DNA from: Gordonia desulfuricans NBRC 100010
GTDB lineage: Bacteria; Actinomycetota; Actinomycetes; Mycobacteriales; Mycobacteriaceae
Length of the DNA: 45,167 nucleotides
Assembly: GCF_001485495.1 (NCBI RefSeq)
Contig: NZ_BCNF01000081.1
Location: 1-45,167 of the forward strand
Direction of reading: 5' to 3'
The notes below the pieces were generated by a model, which was not told the origin of the DNA, made no database searches, and saw only the letters and a list, made by a program, of their open reading frames with translations. Below, piece by piece: positions 1-8,141 of this stretch; the stretch's first letter is position 1, and each line of letters opens with the position of its first letter. Position numbers and translations under genes: made by a program.

Positions 1-32
1 CACCACCGAGCAGTTCAGCTCAAAACGCTGAC

Positions 33-72
33 AAAGGTCAGGTTGCAGAAATGCGGCCTGACCTTTTCTCTT
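33..72 (+). terminator. Rho-independent terminator of an upstream gene
   Basis: A perfect 10-bp stem, AAAGGTCAGG at 33-42 with CCTGACCTTT at 57-66, is followed by a T-rich stretch (TTTTCTCTT). A smaller GCA/TGC stem with a GAAA loop sits inside it. It presumably ends a plus-strand gene that lies left of the window. Confidence 0.7.
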
Positions 73-367
73 CGAGGGCAGCTCATCTATCGGCCGAGCC
101 CGGTGTCTTGGAGACGCGGTGAACGGTGGAGAGTTCGTCGTCCAGATTCTGACCCGGATCGTCGTTTGATGAACTCGACGACGAGGAAGAGTCACCCATC
201 GACACTTCCGACTGTCGACGGCGCGGACTCGAACGGGGAGAGTCCCCTGTGAACAATCGCTGTGCGGGCGATGACTGTGCTGATGTGTGCGGACTCGTGG
301 CGACGGCACGGCGGGTCAATGTCATGTCCCTGACGGTCAAGTCTCGTTGCCGCCAATCTGACGGATT
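73..367. other. Non-coding stretch before the AraC gene
   Basis: I see no convincing gene here. Open frames on both strands have no recognisable protein pattern, and the minus-strand one mostly mirrors the regulator gene. The stretch presumably contains the promoter of the regulator gene, but I cannot place its -10 and -35 elements. Confidence 0.4.
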
Positions 368-1357
368 ATGTCGGCCCCCATAGCATGGAGTGCCATGGAG
401 GTAACACTGTCGACTGCGGGCATCCCTGACAGGGACCGTGACGAGTACTGGCGGCAGATCATCTGTCGGACGTTTGTCGAGTTGGAAGTCGACCACCAGC
501 GGGGTCCTGCGTTCTGCGGGGCGGTGCGGACCAGGTCCTACGGTGATCTGCGCGCGACCCGAATCAGTTGCGATCCGATGATCGCCACGCGCAGCCGACG
601 CTGCATATCCGACAGCGTCGATGATCGGTACCTCCTGGCTCTGCAGCTGCGAGGTCGTACGGTCGGCATCCAGGATGGCCGAGAGGTGGAACTCCGGCCC
701 GGTGACTTCACCATCTTCGACACCGCGCGTAGCTACTCGGTGGACTTTCAGGGAGGCGGGTTCGACCACCTGGTCTTTCATATCCCGAGGTCGGCGCTGG
801 CCGCCCGCGGCACGCTGGCCCCTGACGCCACTGCGCGTCGCGTCGATGGATCATCCCGGGGGATAGGGTGGGTGGTGTCGGGTTTTCTCGCCAACCTTGA
901 GCGGGTCGGCGAGAACATCTCCGACCTTGAACGCGAGCAGCTGGGCGAGGCGGGTATCGATCTGTTGTCCTCTACTCTGCGGTGGGTCTCCCGGCCAGCT
1001 GATTGCCACCCCGTCGGCGCCCAGCCGTCGTCGACGAGTATCAAACAGTACGTGCGTACCCGACTCGACGATCCGGCGCTCGACCCTGGCAGCGTCGCTG
1101 CGGCCTTTGCGATTTCTGTACGACACGTGCATCGGCTGTTCTCTGATGAGGCGGAGAGCTTCTCGTCGTGGGTACGCAACGAACGGCTGACCCGATGCTT
1201 CGACAGGCTAGGTGATCCAGGGTATCGAGATGTCGGCATCCATGACATCCGTGAGCGCTATGGCTTCACCGACGCGGCCGTCTTCAGTCGAGCATTCAAA
1301 AGACGATACGGCATAACGCCCTCGGCACGTCGCGAACAGATTAGTGATCCGCCCTGA
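368..1357 (+). CDS. AraC-family transcriptional regulator
   Basis: A 329-residue regulator. The N-terminal part (about 40-200) resembles the AraC_binding_2 ligand domain, with the typical LQLRG followed by ELRPGDFTIFDTARSY. The C-terminal part (about 225-325) holds the two helix-turn-helix units of the AraC family, seen in SVAAAFAISVRHVHRLF and YGFTDAAVFSRAFKRRYG. The ATG at 368 has no clear ribosome site, and a second ATG at 395 is possible. Its base composition is less GC-biased than genes further right. It stands apart from the ridA-OYE-ligase operon, separated by an IS21 relic. It is nevertheless the obvious candidate regulator of that operon, because AraC proteins often bind direct repeats and one lies upstream of ridA at 2756-2772. 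The inducer is unknown. Confidence 0.85.
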   Translation: MSAPIAWSAMEVTLSTAGIPDRDRDEYWRQIICRTFVELEVDHQRGPAFCGAVRTRSYGDLRATRISCDPMIATRSRRCISDSVDDRYLLALQLRGRTVGIQDGREVELRPGDFTIFDTARSYSVDFQGGGFDHLVFHIPRSALAARGTLAPDATARRVDGSSRGIGWVVSGFLANLERVGENISDLEREQLGEAGIDLLSSTLRWVSRPADCHPVGAQPSSTSIKQYVRTRLDDPALDPGSVAAAFAISVRHVHRLFSDEAESFSSWVRNERLTRCFDRLGDPGYRDVGIHDIRERYGFTDAAVFSRAFKRRYGITPSARREQISDPP

Positions 1358-1482
1358 TCGGTGGCCCGTCGCCTGTCACGCGTCGGCCGAGCACATCCAC
1401 TCATGCTGTCAGCGGTCACCTAACTCCCCACGTTGATTGGGTTGTCCGTCACGCAGTTCCCCACCCTGGGGTGTCCCTCGGG

Positions 1483-2361
1483 ATGGACGAGTCGGTGACC
1501 GTGGCGACCATTGCGCAACGGCTACGAGACGACCACGGTGTAGACGTGTGACAACCTCAAGACCGGAGTCGAGCGCCCGATCTCTACGACCCCACGATCA
1601 ACCGGGCCTACGCCCGGTTCGCGGCGTTCTACGACGTCGTGATCGACCCGGCACGCGCCCGCAAGCCCAAGGACAAACCCCGGATTGAACGACCCGTGCC
1701 TACATCCGGGACTCGTTCTCCGCGGGGCCGCACCTTCACGTCGGTGCCGCAAATGCAAGACGCCGCAGTGGTGTGGTGCACCGAGGTGTACGGGTTCGTT
1801 CACATCGTGGAATCGATGGTATGCCTCCCATGGAGCTGTTCACCCAGATCGAACAGTCAACCCTGAAACCGTTGCCGCCACGACGATGTGAGCATGCTGT
1901 CTATCACGTCGGGAAGGTCGCTGCGGACTGTCACGTCACAGCGGGCATCGCTCTGTACTCGGTGCCGTGGCGGTTGATCGGGCAGCGCGTCACCGTCCGC
2001 ATTGCCGGTGACGTCGTGCAAGTCTTCGACGGCGACGAGGTGGCAGCTACCCACGTCCTGCACATGACGGGCCGGTCGACGAACTTCGAGACCACCCACC
2101 CCACGAGGTCGCCCACACCCTGCAGACGGTGTCCTGGTGCCGTCGGCAAGCCGACGAGGTCGGCCCCGGCGCGGTAGCCGTCGTCACCGAGTTCTCTGAG
2201 CTCAACGCCTACACCGCTTACGGGCGATTCAAGGCATCGTCGGACTACGGAAGAACCATCCCGACCATCGGATCGATGCCACATGCCACCGCCCTGTGCA
2301 GGTCGACGATGTGCAGTACCGCACCATCAACGGAATCCTGGTTGCCGGCACCGAAAACTAG
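1483..2361 (+). pseudogene. istA: Decayed IS21-family transposase (istA) with internal deletion
   Basis: Fragments of an IS21 IstA protein can be followed through several frames. A short piece starting at 1483 (VATIAQRLRDDHGVDV) matches the N-terminal helix-turn-helix region and stops at 1551. It is joined directly to DNLKTGVERP and then YDPTINRAYARFAAFYD, DPARARKPKDKPR and RTFTSVPQMQDAAVVWCTEV. After another frame change comes the Mu-type C-terminal domain (HVTAGIALYSVPWRLIGQRV, then WCRRQADEVGPG). It ends at GILVAGTEN and a stop at 2361. The stretch between the N-terminal piece and DNLKTGV, which should carry most of the DDE catalytic core, is missing. At least three small indels shift the frame. 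It cannot make active transposase. Confidence 0.85.
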
Positions 2362-2508
2362 GGAGCGCCCGCACCGGCCACAACAGCGACCCCAGCGCTG
2401 CTCAGCGGCCCACACGCCTTCGATACCGCATCAGGCCAATGACAGTTTGTTCCCATTTACGGTGATAGACAGCGACTTTCAAATCTTCTCAACCAAGGAA
2501 CGGCTGCT

Positions 2509-2715
2509 ATGACCATCCATGATCCCAGCCTGCGCACGGCGCTGAACACTCTGAAACTGGGCGGCATGCTCGACACTCTCGATGCTCGGCCGGCGCAAAC
2601 CCGCGACGGCGAGCTCGGGCACCTGGAGTTCCTCCAAGTGCTCTGCGAAGACGAAATCTCCCGCCGTCGACGGAGGGCTCGCATGGTCAAAGAGTTGTCG
2701 CTCGGAGTCAACTAA
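2509..2715 (+). pseudogene. istB: Truncated IS21 helper ATPase (istB) N-terminus
   Basis: Only the first 68 residues of an IstB-like protein remain. The start (LRTALNTLKLGGMLDTLDAR) and the following LEFLQVLCEDEISRRRRRAR are typical of the IstB N-terminal domain. The frame ends after SLGVN, before the AAA+ Walker A motif, so no ATPase can be made. It lies 147 bp downstream of the istA relic in the normal istA-istB order, which supports one decayed IS21 element. Confidence 0.85.
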
Positions 2716-2755
2716 TCATTACTGCCGCAACGGGATTCACCGTAGCGACACAGTA

Positions 2756-2772
2756 TGAAACAGTTCTGAAAC
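2756..2772 (+). promoter_or_regulatory. Direct repeat TGAAAC upstream of the ridA operon
   Basis: TGAAAC occurs at 2756-2761 and again at 2767-2772, an 11-bp period or about one helical turn, 114 bp before the ridA start. AraC-family activators commonly contact direct repeats on one DNA face, so this is a candidate site for the regulator encoded at 368-1357. It is an inference from spacing only. Confidence 0.3.
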
Positions 2773-2885
2773 TTCTCGGTGTGAGCCTCGAGATCGAGCA
2801 AATGCTCAGTCCCCCAGCAACTACAGATGTTGCCTGGCGAAAGGTGTGGGGCGTCTGCCTCACTGTTCGACATAGGAGAAGATCA

Positions 2886-3311
2886 ATGATCACCAGGCAT
2901 ATGCCCGACCTCGGTGCCCTCAACTACATTCCGGCGGAAGCCATGGCAGACCTCGGATTCAGCTCGGTGGTTGTCTCCGATGGTCTGGTTTTTGTCAGCG
3001 GTGTTGCACCGATTCAAGGACCCGAGTTCGCGATCGTCGGCGAGTCAGACCTCGGGGCCCAATGTGCGTATGTTCTCGATGTGCTTGCAAAATCACTTGA
3101 GTCCGTGGGTAGTTCACCCAAGAGTATCGTGGATCTCACCGTATATCTGACGGGTACGACCGAGATCGGGTCGAAGTACACCGAGATAGCGCCACAGCTT
3201 GCCAGGTTCGTCGGCAACGATCGGCCGACGGCAACTGCGGTTGGGGTTACCAGTTTGTTCTTGCCGGCACAGCAGATCGAGGTGCGTGCCGTTGCCAGGG
3301 TGTCGCGGTGA
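2886..3311 (+). CDS. RidA/YjgF family protein (enamine/imine deaminase type)
   Basis: A 141-residue protein of the RidA (YjgF/YER057c/UK114) family, whose founding members hydrolyse reactive 2-aminoacrylate-type enamines. Visible family features are VVSDGLVFVSGVAP, the central VLDVLAKSLESVGSS and the C-terminal RPTATAVGV followed by IEVRAVARV. The classical C-terminal Arg (R-x-x-x-E type) region is changed to RPTATAVGV, so the chemistry may differ from housekeeping RidA. The ATG at 2886 follows a good ribosome site (AGGAGA at 2874-2879). The stop overlaps the GTG start of the next gene, so the three genes form an operon. Operon RidA paralogues usually handle an imine or enamine intermediate of the pathway, or act as an isomerase-like helper. 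Confidence 0.85.
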   Translation: MITRHMPDLGALNYIPAEAMADLGFSSVVVSDGLVFVSGVAPIQGPEFAIVGESDLGAQCAYVLDVLAKSLESVGSSPKSIVDLTVYLTGTTEIGSKYTEIAPQLARFVGNDRPTATAVGVTSLFLPAQQIEVRAVARVSR

Positions 3312-4417
3312 CTGTTGCGGGATTGTTCGACCCGATCAACCTCGGCGGGCTCCGTCTGCCCAATAGGATTGTCATGTCACCGCTGACCAGAAACCGTGTG
3401 GTTCCTGGGATCGATGCGCCGAGAAGCATTGTCGCCGAGTACTACTCACGGCGGGCTGCGGCGGGATTGATCGTCGCGGAGGGGTTGGTGATCTCGCCGA
3501 CTGCTCGTGGCTATATGTGGACTCCTGGAATCTACAGCGATGCCCAGGTTGATGCGTGGCGCAGCGTGGTCGATCGAGTTCACAACAGCGGTGGCCGCAT
3601 CATGGCACAGTTGTGGCACGTGGGCAGGATGTCACATCCGGTCTTCCTTCCGGGGTACTCGGCCCCGGTTGGGCCGTCAGGAGTTCGAGCGGACGCAAAG
3701 GTCTACCTGCCTCACGGCTCCACCCCTCCGGGTTCGCCGCGCGAGCTTGAAGTCGATGAAATACGGGAAATAGTAAGAGATTTCGCCTCGGCTGCACGAC
3801 GGGCGCGGATCGCCGGGTTTGATGGTGTGGAGATTCACGGGTCCAATGGCTACCTCGTCGATCAATTCCTCCGAGACGGAAGCAATCGGCGTACCGACGA
3901 GTACGGGGGTCCGCCAGAGAACCGAGTGCGGTTCGCGCTCGAAGTGGTGGATGCTGTGATCGGTGAATTCCCTTCGGAGAGAGTTGGAGTGAGGATATCT
4001 CCGGTCAGCACCCATAACGATATGTTCGACAGCTGTCCCCAGGAGTTGTTCGGCTTGCTGGCGACGGAGCTGGGACGTCGACAGGTCGGGTTCATTGACG
4101 TCATCGAGGGGCAGCTCGGCGGATCGCGTGACTTCGGTGAGTTCGACTATAGGACCCTGCGCTCGGGATTCAGTGGTGCCTACATATCCAGCAACGGACA
4201 CACCAAGGAAACAGCTGCTGGCGCGTTGGCAGGCGGCGGCGCAGACCTCGTCTCCTTTGGGCGAGCATTCATTGCCAACCCCGATCTGGTTGAGCGGCTG
4301 CGGCGGGGCGACCGGATGAACGAACCCGACAGATCGACCTTCTATTTCGGCGGTGCGCGCGGCTACACAGATTATCTGAATGTTGATGACAGTGTTCTCA
4401 ATAGCGATCAAGGATGA
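3308..4417 (+). CDS. Old Yellow Enzyme family NADH:flavin oxidoreductase
   Basis: A 369-residue TIM-barrel flavoprotein of the OYE/ene-reductase family (FMN, NAD(P)H-dependent reduction of activated C=C bonds). It shows the family opening LFDPINLGGLRLPNRIVMSP, the barrel motif MAQLWHVGRMSHP, the substrate His/Asn pair in EIHGSNGYLVDQFL (about residues 176-180), the RTDEYGG loop and the C-terminal FMN-phosphate part DLVSFGRAFIANPDLVERL. Length fits the single-domain OYE class, with no Fe-S or NADH-binding extension. The GTG start overlaps the ridA stop by 4 bases and the stop overlaps the CoA ligase ATG, so translation is coupled. With a CoA ligase next to it, it probably reduces an unsaturated acid or a ring intermediate. 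The substrate cannot be read from sequence. Confidence 0.9.
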   Translation: MTVAGLFDPINLGGLRLPNRIVMSPLTRNRVVPGIDAPRSIVAEYYSRRAAAGLIVAEGLVISPTARGYMWTPGIYSDAQVDAWRSVVDRVHNSGGRIMAQLWHVGRMSHPVFLPGYSAPVGPSGVRADAKVYLPHGSTPPGSPRELEVDEIREIVRDFASAARRARIAGFDGVEIHGSNGYLVDQFLRDGSNRRTDEYGGPPENRVRFALEVVDAVIGEFPSERVGVRISPVSTHNDMFDSCPQELFGLLATELGRRQVGFIDVIEGQLGGSRDFGEFDYRTLRSGFSGAYISSNGHTKETAAGALAGGGADLVSFGRAFIANPDLVERLRRGDRMNEPDRSTFYFGGARGYTDYLNVDDSVLNSDQG

Positions 4418-6009
4418 CAATGAGAATTGAAGCAGGATCCGCATTTACCAGGGCTGCGGCTCGATTCGGTGACCGCACTGCGGTGATCGATACCTTGGGA
4501 AGCAGTCGGACATACCGAGAACTGCGAGAATGTGCGAATGCGCTGGGCTCGGGGTTGATCGCGTCAGGGGCGCATCGTGGTGACCGAGTAGGGGTGTTGT
4601 CGCACAATCGGGTCGAAGTGGTCGAGGCATGGTTTGGCCTTGAGCGGTTCGGGCTGGTACGGGTGGTTTTGCATTCCCACTTCGATATCGCCACGCATGT
4701 GCGGACGATCGGCGAGGTAGGGGTATCGACGCTGATCTTCCATGAGGCATTCACTGCCCAGTTGGAGTCCGTGCGAGACGAACTCACAGAGGTCGGAACC
4801 TTTGTGTGCATTGGTGATTCCTGTCCGGAGTGGGCGGTCTCCTATGAAGCGGTGATCGCACTGGGGAGCCAGGCCGACCCTTGTCTGGATGTCGAGGAGG
4901 ACGAGCCGTGCTTTCTTCAGTTGACCACTGGGACAACGGGACACCCGAAGCCGTGGATTCACACGCACAGATCGTGGCGGGCGGTGATCGAGAACAACAT
5001 CGAGCACCTCGACTCATTTGGACGAGGCTCGACTGCGGTCGACGGCGATGATGTCAATCTGCACTTTCATGCACTGCAGTGGGCGACCGGGTTCCAGACG
5101 CTGATGCCGTATCTACTCAGAGGTGCGCTGACGGTTGTCGCCGACGACTCGGCATTCGATCCGAACGTGCTGCTGGCGCAGATCATCGATTATCGGGTCA
5201 CCGGAATGCTCATACCGGCGCCGATGCTTGCCCCGTTGCTCGACATCGTCGAGCGGGACGAGACGACTCTGCCGAACTTGCGTAAACTCGTCATCTTCTT
5301 TGCGACTGAAGAACTCTTGCAGCGAGTCTCGCGGATCCTCGGGGACTGCTGGTGCCACGGTTACGGCTCCTCCGAGCAGGGGGCGCCGGTGACGAGGCTG
5401 CTCTTCGACGACATCGACTCCGAAGATTCCTGGGCTAGTATCGGTCGGCCGTTGTCGTTCACCGAGATTCGGATCGTCACTGTCGACGGAGAACCCGTGG
5501 CACCCGGGGACGTGGGTGAAATCGTGATCCGGACCCCGATGGCCGCAGCCGGGTACTGGGGACTGCCAGAGAAGACCTCCGCGGCGTTCTTTCCGGGCGG
5601 ATGGTTTCGCGCCGGCGATATTGGATCGATGGACGCAAGCGGGCGGGTGTACTACCTCGACCGTGCCAAAGACCTGATCGAGACCGCCGCCGGTGTCGTC
5701 TACCCGCATACGGTGGAAGCACGAATCCTCGCACATCGAACGGTGGCCAACTGCGGGGTGACAGGTGTCAAGACCGCCGCCGAGAGTGCCAAGCAGGTGG
5801 TGGCGGCGGTCGTGCTCAAGGACGGAGTCGACGATGCCGACGGGGCGCGAGCGGCAATCCTCGAGCTCGTTGCTGCCGCGCCAGAGCACGAGCGCCCCGT
5901 CGAGGTCGTCATCGTGGAGGAGCTACCCACAGTGCTTGGTGGGGCCAAGGTCCAGCGTGAGGTCTTGGCACACCGGCTGGTCGAACTCGGGGTAGGCGTG
6001 TCGGTGTGA
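4414..6009 (+). CDS. AMP-forming acyl-/aryl-CoA ligase (ANL superfamily)
   Basis: A 531-residue adenylate-forming ligase. The phosphate loop is LTTGTTGHPKPW (about residues 168-179). The usual Gly after PK is replaced by Pro-Trp, which is uncommon. Further motifs are GYGSSEQG (about 316-323; A5 usually ends SETG or TEAG), WFRAGDIG (about 397-404), YYLDRAKDLIETAAGVVYP for the hinge, and GGAKVQREVL near the end carrying the likely catalytic lysine. The atypical A3 and A5 motifs are reminiscent of aromatic-acid ligases (benzoate or aminobenzoate type), but this is only suggestive. It is the last gene of the ridA-OYE-ligase operon. The sequence directly after its stop is transposase debris, so the operon may once have been longer. 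Confidence 0.88.
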   Translation: MTMRIEAGSAFTRAAARFGDRTAVIDTLGSSRTYRELRECANALGSGLIASGAHRGDRVGVLSHNRVEVVEAWFGLERFGLVRVVLHSHFDIATHVRTIGEVGVSTLIFHEAFTAQLESVRDELTEVGTFVCIGDSCPEWAVSYEAVIALGSQADPCLDVEEDEPCFLQLTTGTTGHPKPWIHTHRSWRAVIENNIEHLDSFGRGSTAVDGDDVNLHFHALQWATGFQTLMPYLLRGALTVVADDSAFDPNVLLAQIIDYRVTGMLIPAPMLAPLLDIVERDETTLPNLRKLVIFFATEELLQRVSRILGDCWCHGYGSSEQGAPVTRLLFDDIDSEDSWASIGRPLSFTEIRIVTVDGEPVAPGDVGEIVIRTPMAAAGYWGLPEKTSAAFFPGGWFRAGDIGSMDASGRVYYLDRAKDLIETAAGVVYPHTVEARILAHRTVANCGVTGVKTAAESAKQVVAAVVLKDGVDDADGARAAILELVAAAPEHERPVEVVIVEELPTVLGGAKVQREVLAHRLVELGVGVSV

Positions 6010-6016
6010 GGCAACC

Positions 6017-6160
6017 TAGAGCGTGTCTCCTGGAGTGCTGTAGCCAGTTGACGATGGCGTCGAGGGTCACCCCTGCCCGGTAGGTGAGTTTGTCGTATCG
6101 GGTGGCCGGCCTTCGCCATTGCTGTGACCAGGAGAAGGATCGATCCACAACGTCGCGACC
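6017..6160 (-). pseudogene. IS5-family transposase C-terminal remnant
   Basis: Read on the minus strand, this stretch encodes VVDRSFSWSQQWRRPATRYD followed by YRAGVTLDAIVNWL. That is the end of an IS5-type DDE transposase (catalytic-Glu region W-x-x-x-R-x-x-x-R-Y-D). Nothing upstream of it remains and no terminal inverted repeats are evident. It lies 7 bp after the CoA ligase stop and next to an IS3 relic on the other strand. Confidence 0.7.
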
Positions 6161-6196
6161 TGGGGTTGACCCCATTTGCCGGACATCCTGATGGCC

Positions 6197-6395
6197 AGTG
6201 TGAGGCTGGTCAGGGAGGACGGAGTGATGGGAGCAGAGCGCAGGAGTTACCGAGGTCGCGCGGGAGATCGGTGTGGGTGAGCAGTTGCTGGGCCGGTGGG
6301 TCGCGGTCGAGAGGGCCCGGATGGATGACCCCTGGCTGAACCAGGAGTATCCGGGCTCGACCCGCTCGGCTTGTCTGAGCTGTTCGAGCAGGCCG
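6197..6395 (+). pseudogene. IS3-family OrfA remnant
   Basis: Plus-strand pieces in shifting frames (SVRLVREDG, then VTEVAREIGVGEQLLGRWV, then LDPLGLSELFEQ) match the small helix-turn-helix OrfA protein of IS3 elements. The frame is broken at least twice and OrfB is absent. Together with the IS5 piece it marks the right edge of the apparently acquired region. Confidence 0.65.
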
Positions 6396-6491
6396 ACAGC
6401 AGAGCCGGCACGATGAGTGGGGCGGCCAGCGCGTGGGGATACGACGCGTTGAGCAATTGTCATGAAGGTCTCCTGCGGGACAGAAGGTGCT

Positions 6492-7847
6492 TCACGAGAA
6501 CGAATTCGACTGTTCGAGAGCGGCAGCGACCTCTCCGGCGGCTCGCTCCCCGGCGTGGATCGCTCCCTCGACGTAGCCGGGGTGCTCGGCGGCGGTCTCG
6601 GCGCCTGCCCAATGCAGAATGCCGGCCGGCTCGTGCGGATGGGGCATGATGCCGGCGGTGGTGCCGGGGTCGGGGACGACGACATATCCGCCCTCGACGT
6701 GCTCGTCCTGGTGCCACGCCTTCTCGTGCCACTCCACCGGGTCGGCGATGGGCTTGCCGAGGTGCGGGACCAACGGGTCGAGGAGCACCCGCCTGCGCTC
6801 ATCGGGCTCGAGGTCTGCCAGGTTCCGTGCCTCCGGCCCGGACGCGAGCATGCAGAGGTGTCCGGGGCCACCGGGCGCCGTCGAGTCGGTGATCACGCGG
6901 CCGGGCTGGTCGAGTACGAGCAGCTCACCTCGGGCACGGTCTCGCCAGAAGGGCTGCTCGTAGACGGCGACGGCCTTGTAGACCGTCCCCATGTGGGTGT
7001 CACGCTCCAGGGTCGCACGCTGGGCCGGGAGCGGCGGATCGTGGTGGATGCGAGCTGCGACGGGCGGCGGGACGGCGACGATCACCCGGCGGGCACGGTA
7101 GGAACCGTCCACGGTGCGGACGGTCGCACCGGTTGCGTCCCGCTCGATGGCGGTGACCCGACTGTCGGTGTGGACACGGCTGCCGAGCTCCGCGGCCAGT
7201 CGCTCCGCGAGCGTCCAGATCCCCTCGACGAGAAGTGCCTCCTGGGCACCGTTCTTCGTCGCGAGGATGGTCGACATCCCGCCTTGCTCGCGCACCAGTC
7301 GGGTCATGGCGTTCACCGAGAAACGGTCCAGGTCCGCGGTCCAGGAGACCAGTGCGAGGACCTCGAGGAAACGGCGGGCGAGCCGCCCCGGAACCTTCTG
7401 CAGCCACCGGTCGAGCGTGGTGTCGTTCCAGCGGTCGGTGCGTCCGGTCCGGGCAAGGATGTCGACGGTCAGCAGCGCCGGGATGATCGGCAGAGTGGCC
7501 GGCGAGACCAGGGGGCGCCTGCGTCCCCGGTCGATGATGTCCGGCATGCCTTCTGTGTACATGTCGTACTTGGTGAGACCGAGCTCGGCGGCCAGCGCAG
7601 TCACGCGGTGGTGGCCCGCACCGATCCACTGCCCGCCGAGGTCCAGGTGTGAGCCGAGCGCCGTGGTCACGCCCATCACCCGGCCGCCGACGCGATCCGC
7701 CGATTCGAGGACGATGACGTCGACCCCGCGCCGGCGCAGATCGCGCGCGGCCACCAGTCCGGACATGCCGGCGCCGACGACGATCACGTCGGCCTCCGGC
7801 GACCCCGCCTCCGCAGGGCCGTCGAGGCCCTGGGGTTCGTTCTGCAT
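6492..7847 (-). CDS. Flavin monoamine oxidase family protein
   Basis: A 451-residue FAD amine oxidase. The dinucleotide-binding motif VVGAGMSGLVAARDL lies at about residues 22-36 and is followed by ADRVGGRV and the FAD loop DLGGQWIG. The C-terminal FAD motif is LHWAGAETAAEHPGYVEGAI (about 410-430), matching the amine oxidase signature. The covalent-flavin SGGC-type Cys seen in animal MAO is absent, as usual for bacterial members. The ATG at 7847 has a good ribosome site (AGGAGA six bases upstream). The gene has its own promoter at 7941-7969 with an overlapping palindrome, and the TetR gene upstream is the likely repressor. The substrate is probably a primary amine, polyamine or related compound, but cannot be specified. 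Confidence 0.9.
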   Translation of the reverse strand: MQNEPQGLDGPAEAGSPEADVIVVGAGMSGLVAARDLRRRGVDVIVLESADRVGGRVMGVTTALGSHLDLGGQWIGAGHHRVTALAAELGLTKYDMYTEGMPDIIDRGRRRPLVSPATLPIIPALLTVDILARTGRTDRWNDTTLDRWLQKVPGRLARRFLEVLALVSWTADLDRFSVNAMTRLVREQGGMSTILATKNGAQEALLVEGIWTLAERLAAELGSRVHTDSRVTAIERDATGATVRTVDGSYRARRVIVAVPPPVAARIHHDPPLPAQRATLERDTHMGTVYKAVAVYEQPFWRDRARGELLVLDQPGRVITDSTAPGGPGHLCMLASGPEARNLADLEPDERRRVLLDPLVPHLGKPIADPVEWHEKAWHQDEHVEGGYVVVPDPGTTAGIMPHPHEPAGILHWAGAETAAEHPGYVEGAIHAGERAAGEVAAALEQSNSFS

Positions 7848-7916
7848 GCTGTCTCCTCAGTAGACGATCTGATGGCGAGGCACTCCGCGGTCACCCAGCA
7901 CCTCTCGCAGATCACA

Positions 7917-7969
7917 AAACTCGATCTAAAGTCGACATCGAATTTATGGCGTAGGTCACACCGTGTCAA
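7917..7969 (-). promoter_or_regulatory. Promoter of the amine oxidase with overlapping palindromic operator
   Basis: On the minus strand a consensus -35 TTGACA (7964-7969) is separated by exactly 17 bp from the -10 TAAATT (7941-7946). An imperfect inverted repeat, AAAnTCGAT-n11-ATCGAnTTT (7917-7945), covers the -10 and the expected start site, the classic position for a TetR-type repressor. The TetR gene immediately upstream makes it the probable ligand-sensing repressor of the oxidase. The leader would be about 85 nt. Confidence 0.65.
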
Positions 7970-8141
7970 GCAATCCCGGCGAGGCGATTCTGGGGCTTGA
8001 GAACAGCTCCCGGCGGACCGCGACCGACGGAGGGGCAGCAAACAACGCCGCAGGGCGCGCCGAGAAGTCGCCAGGCGTTGTCGGGGCGACAAGGCCCCCG
8101 GCGGGCGCGGACAGGCGCCGGTCAGCGCCGGCGGAGGGGAG

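Noticed and set aside
83..781. 232-codon minus-strand open frame over the start of the AraC gene
   Set aside because: Most of it is antisense to the AraC ligand domain; the Ser-run end has no family resemblance.
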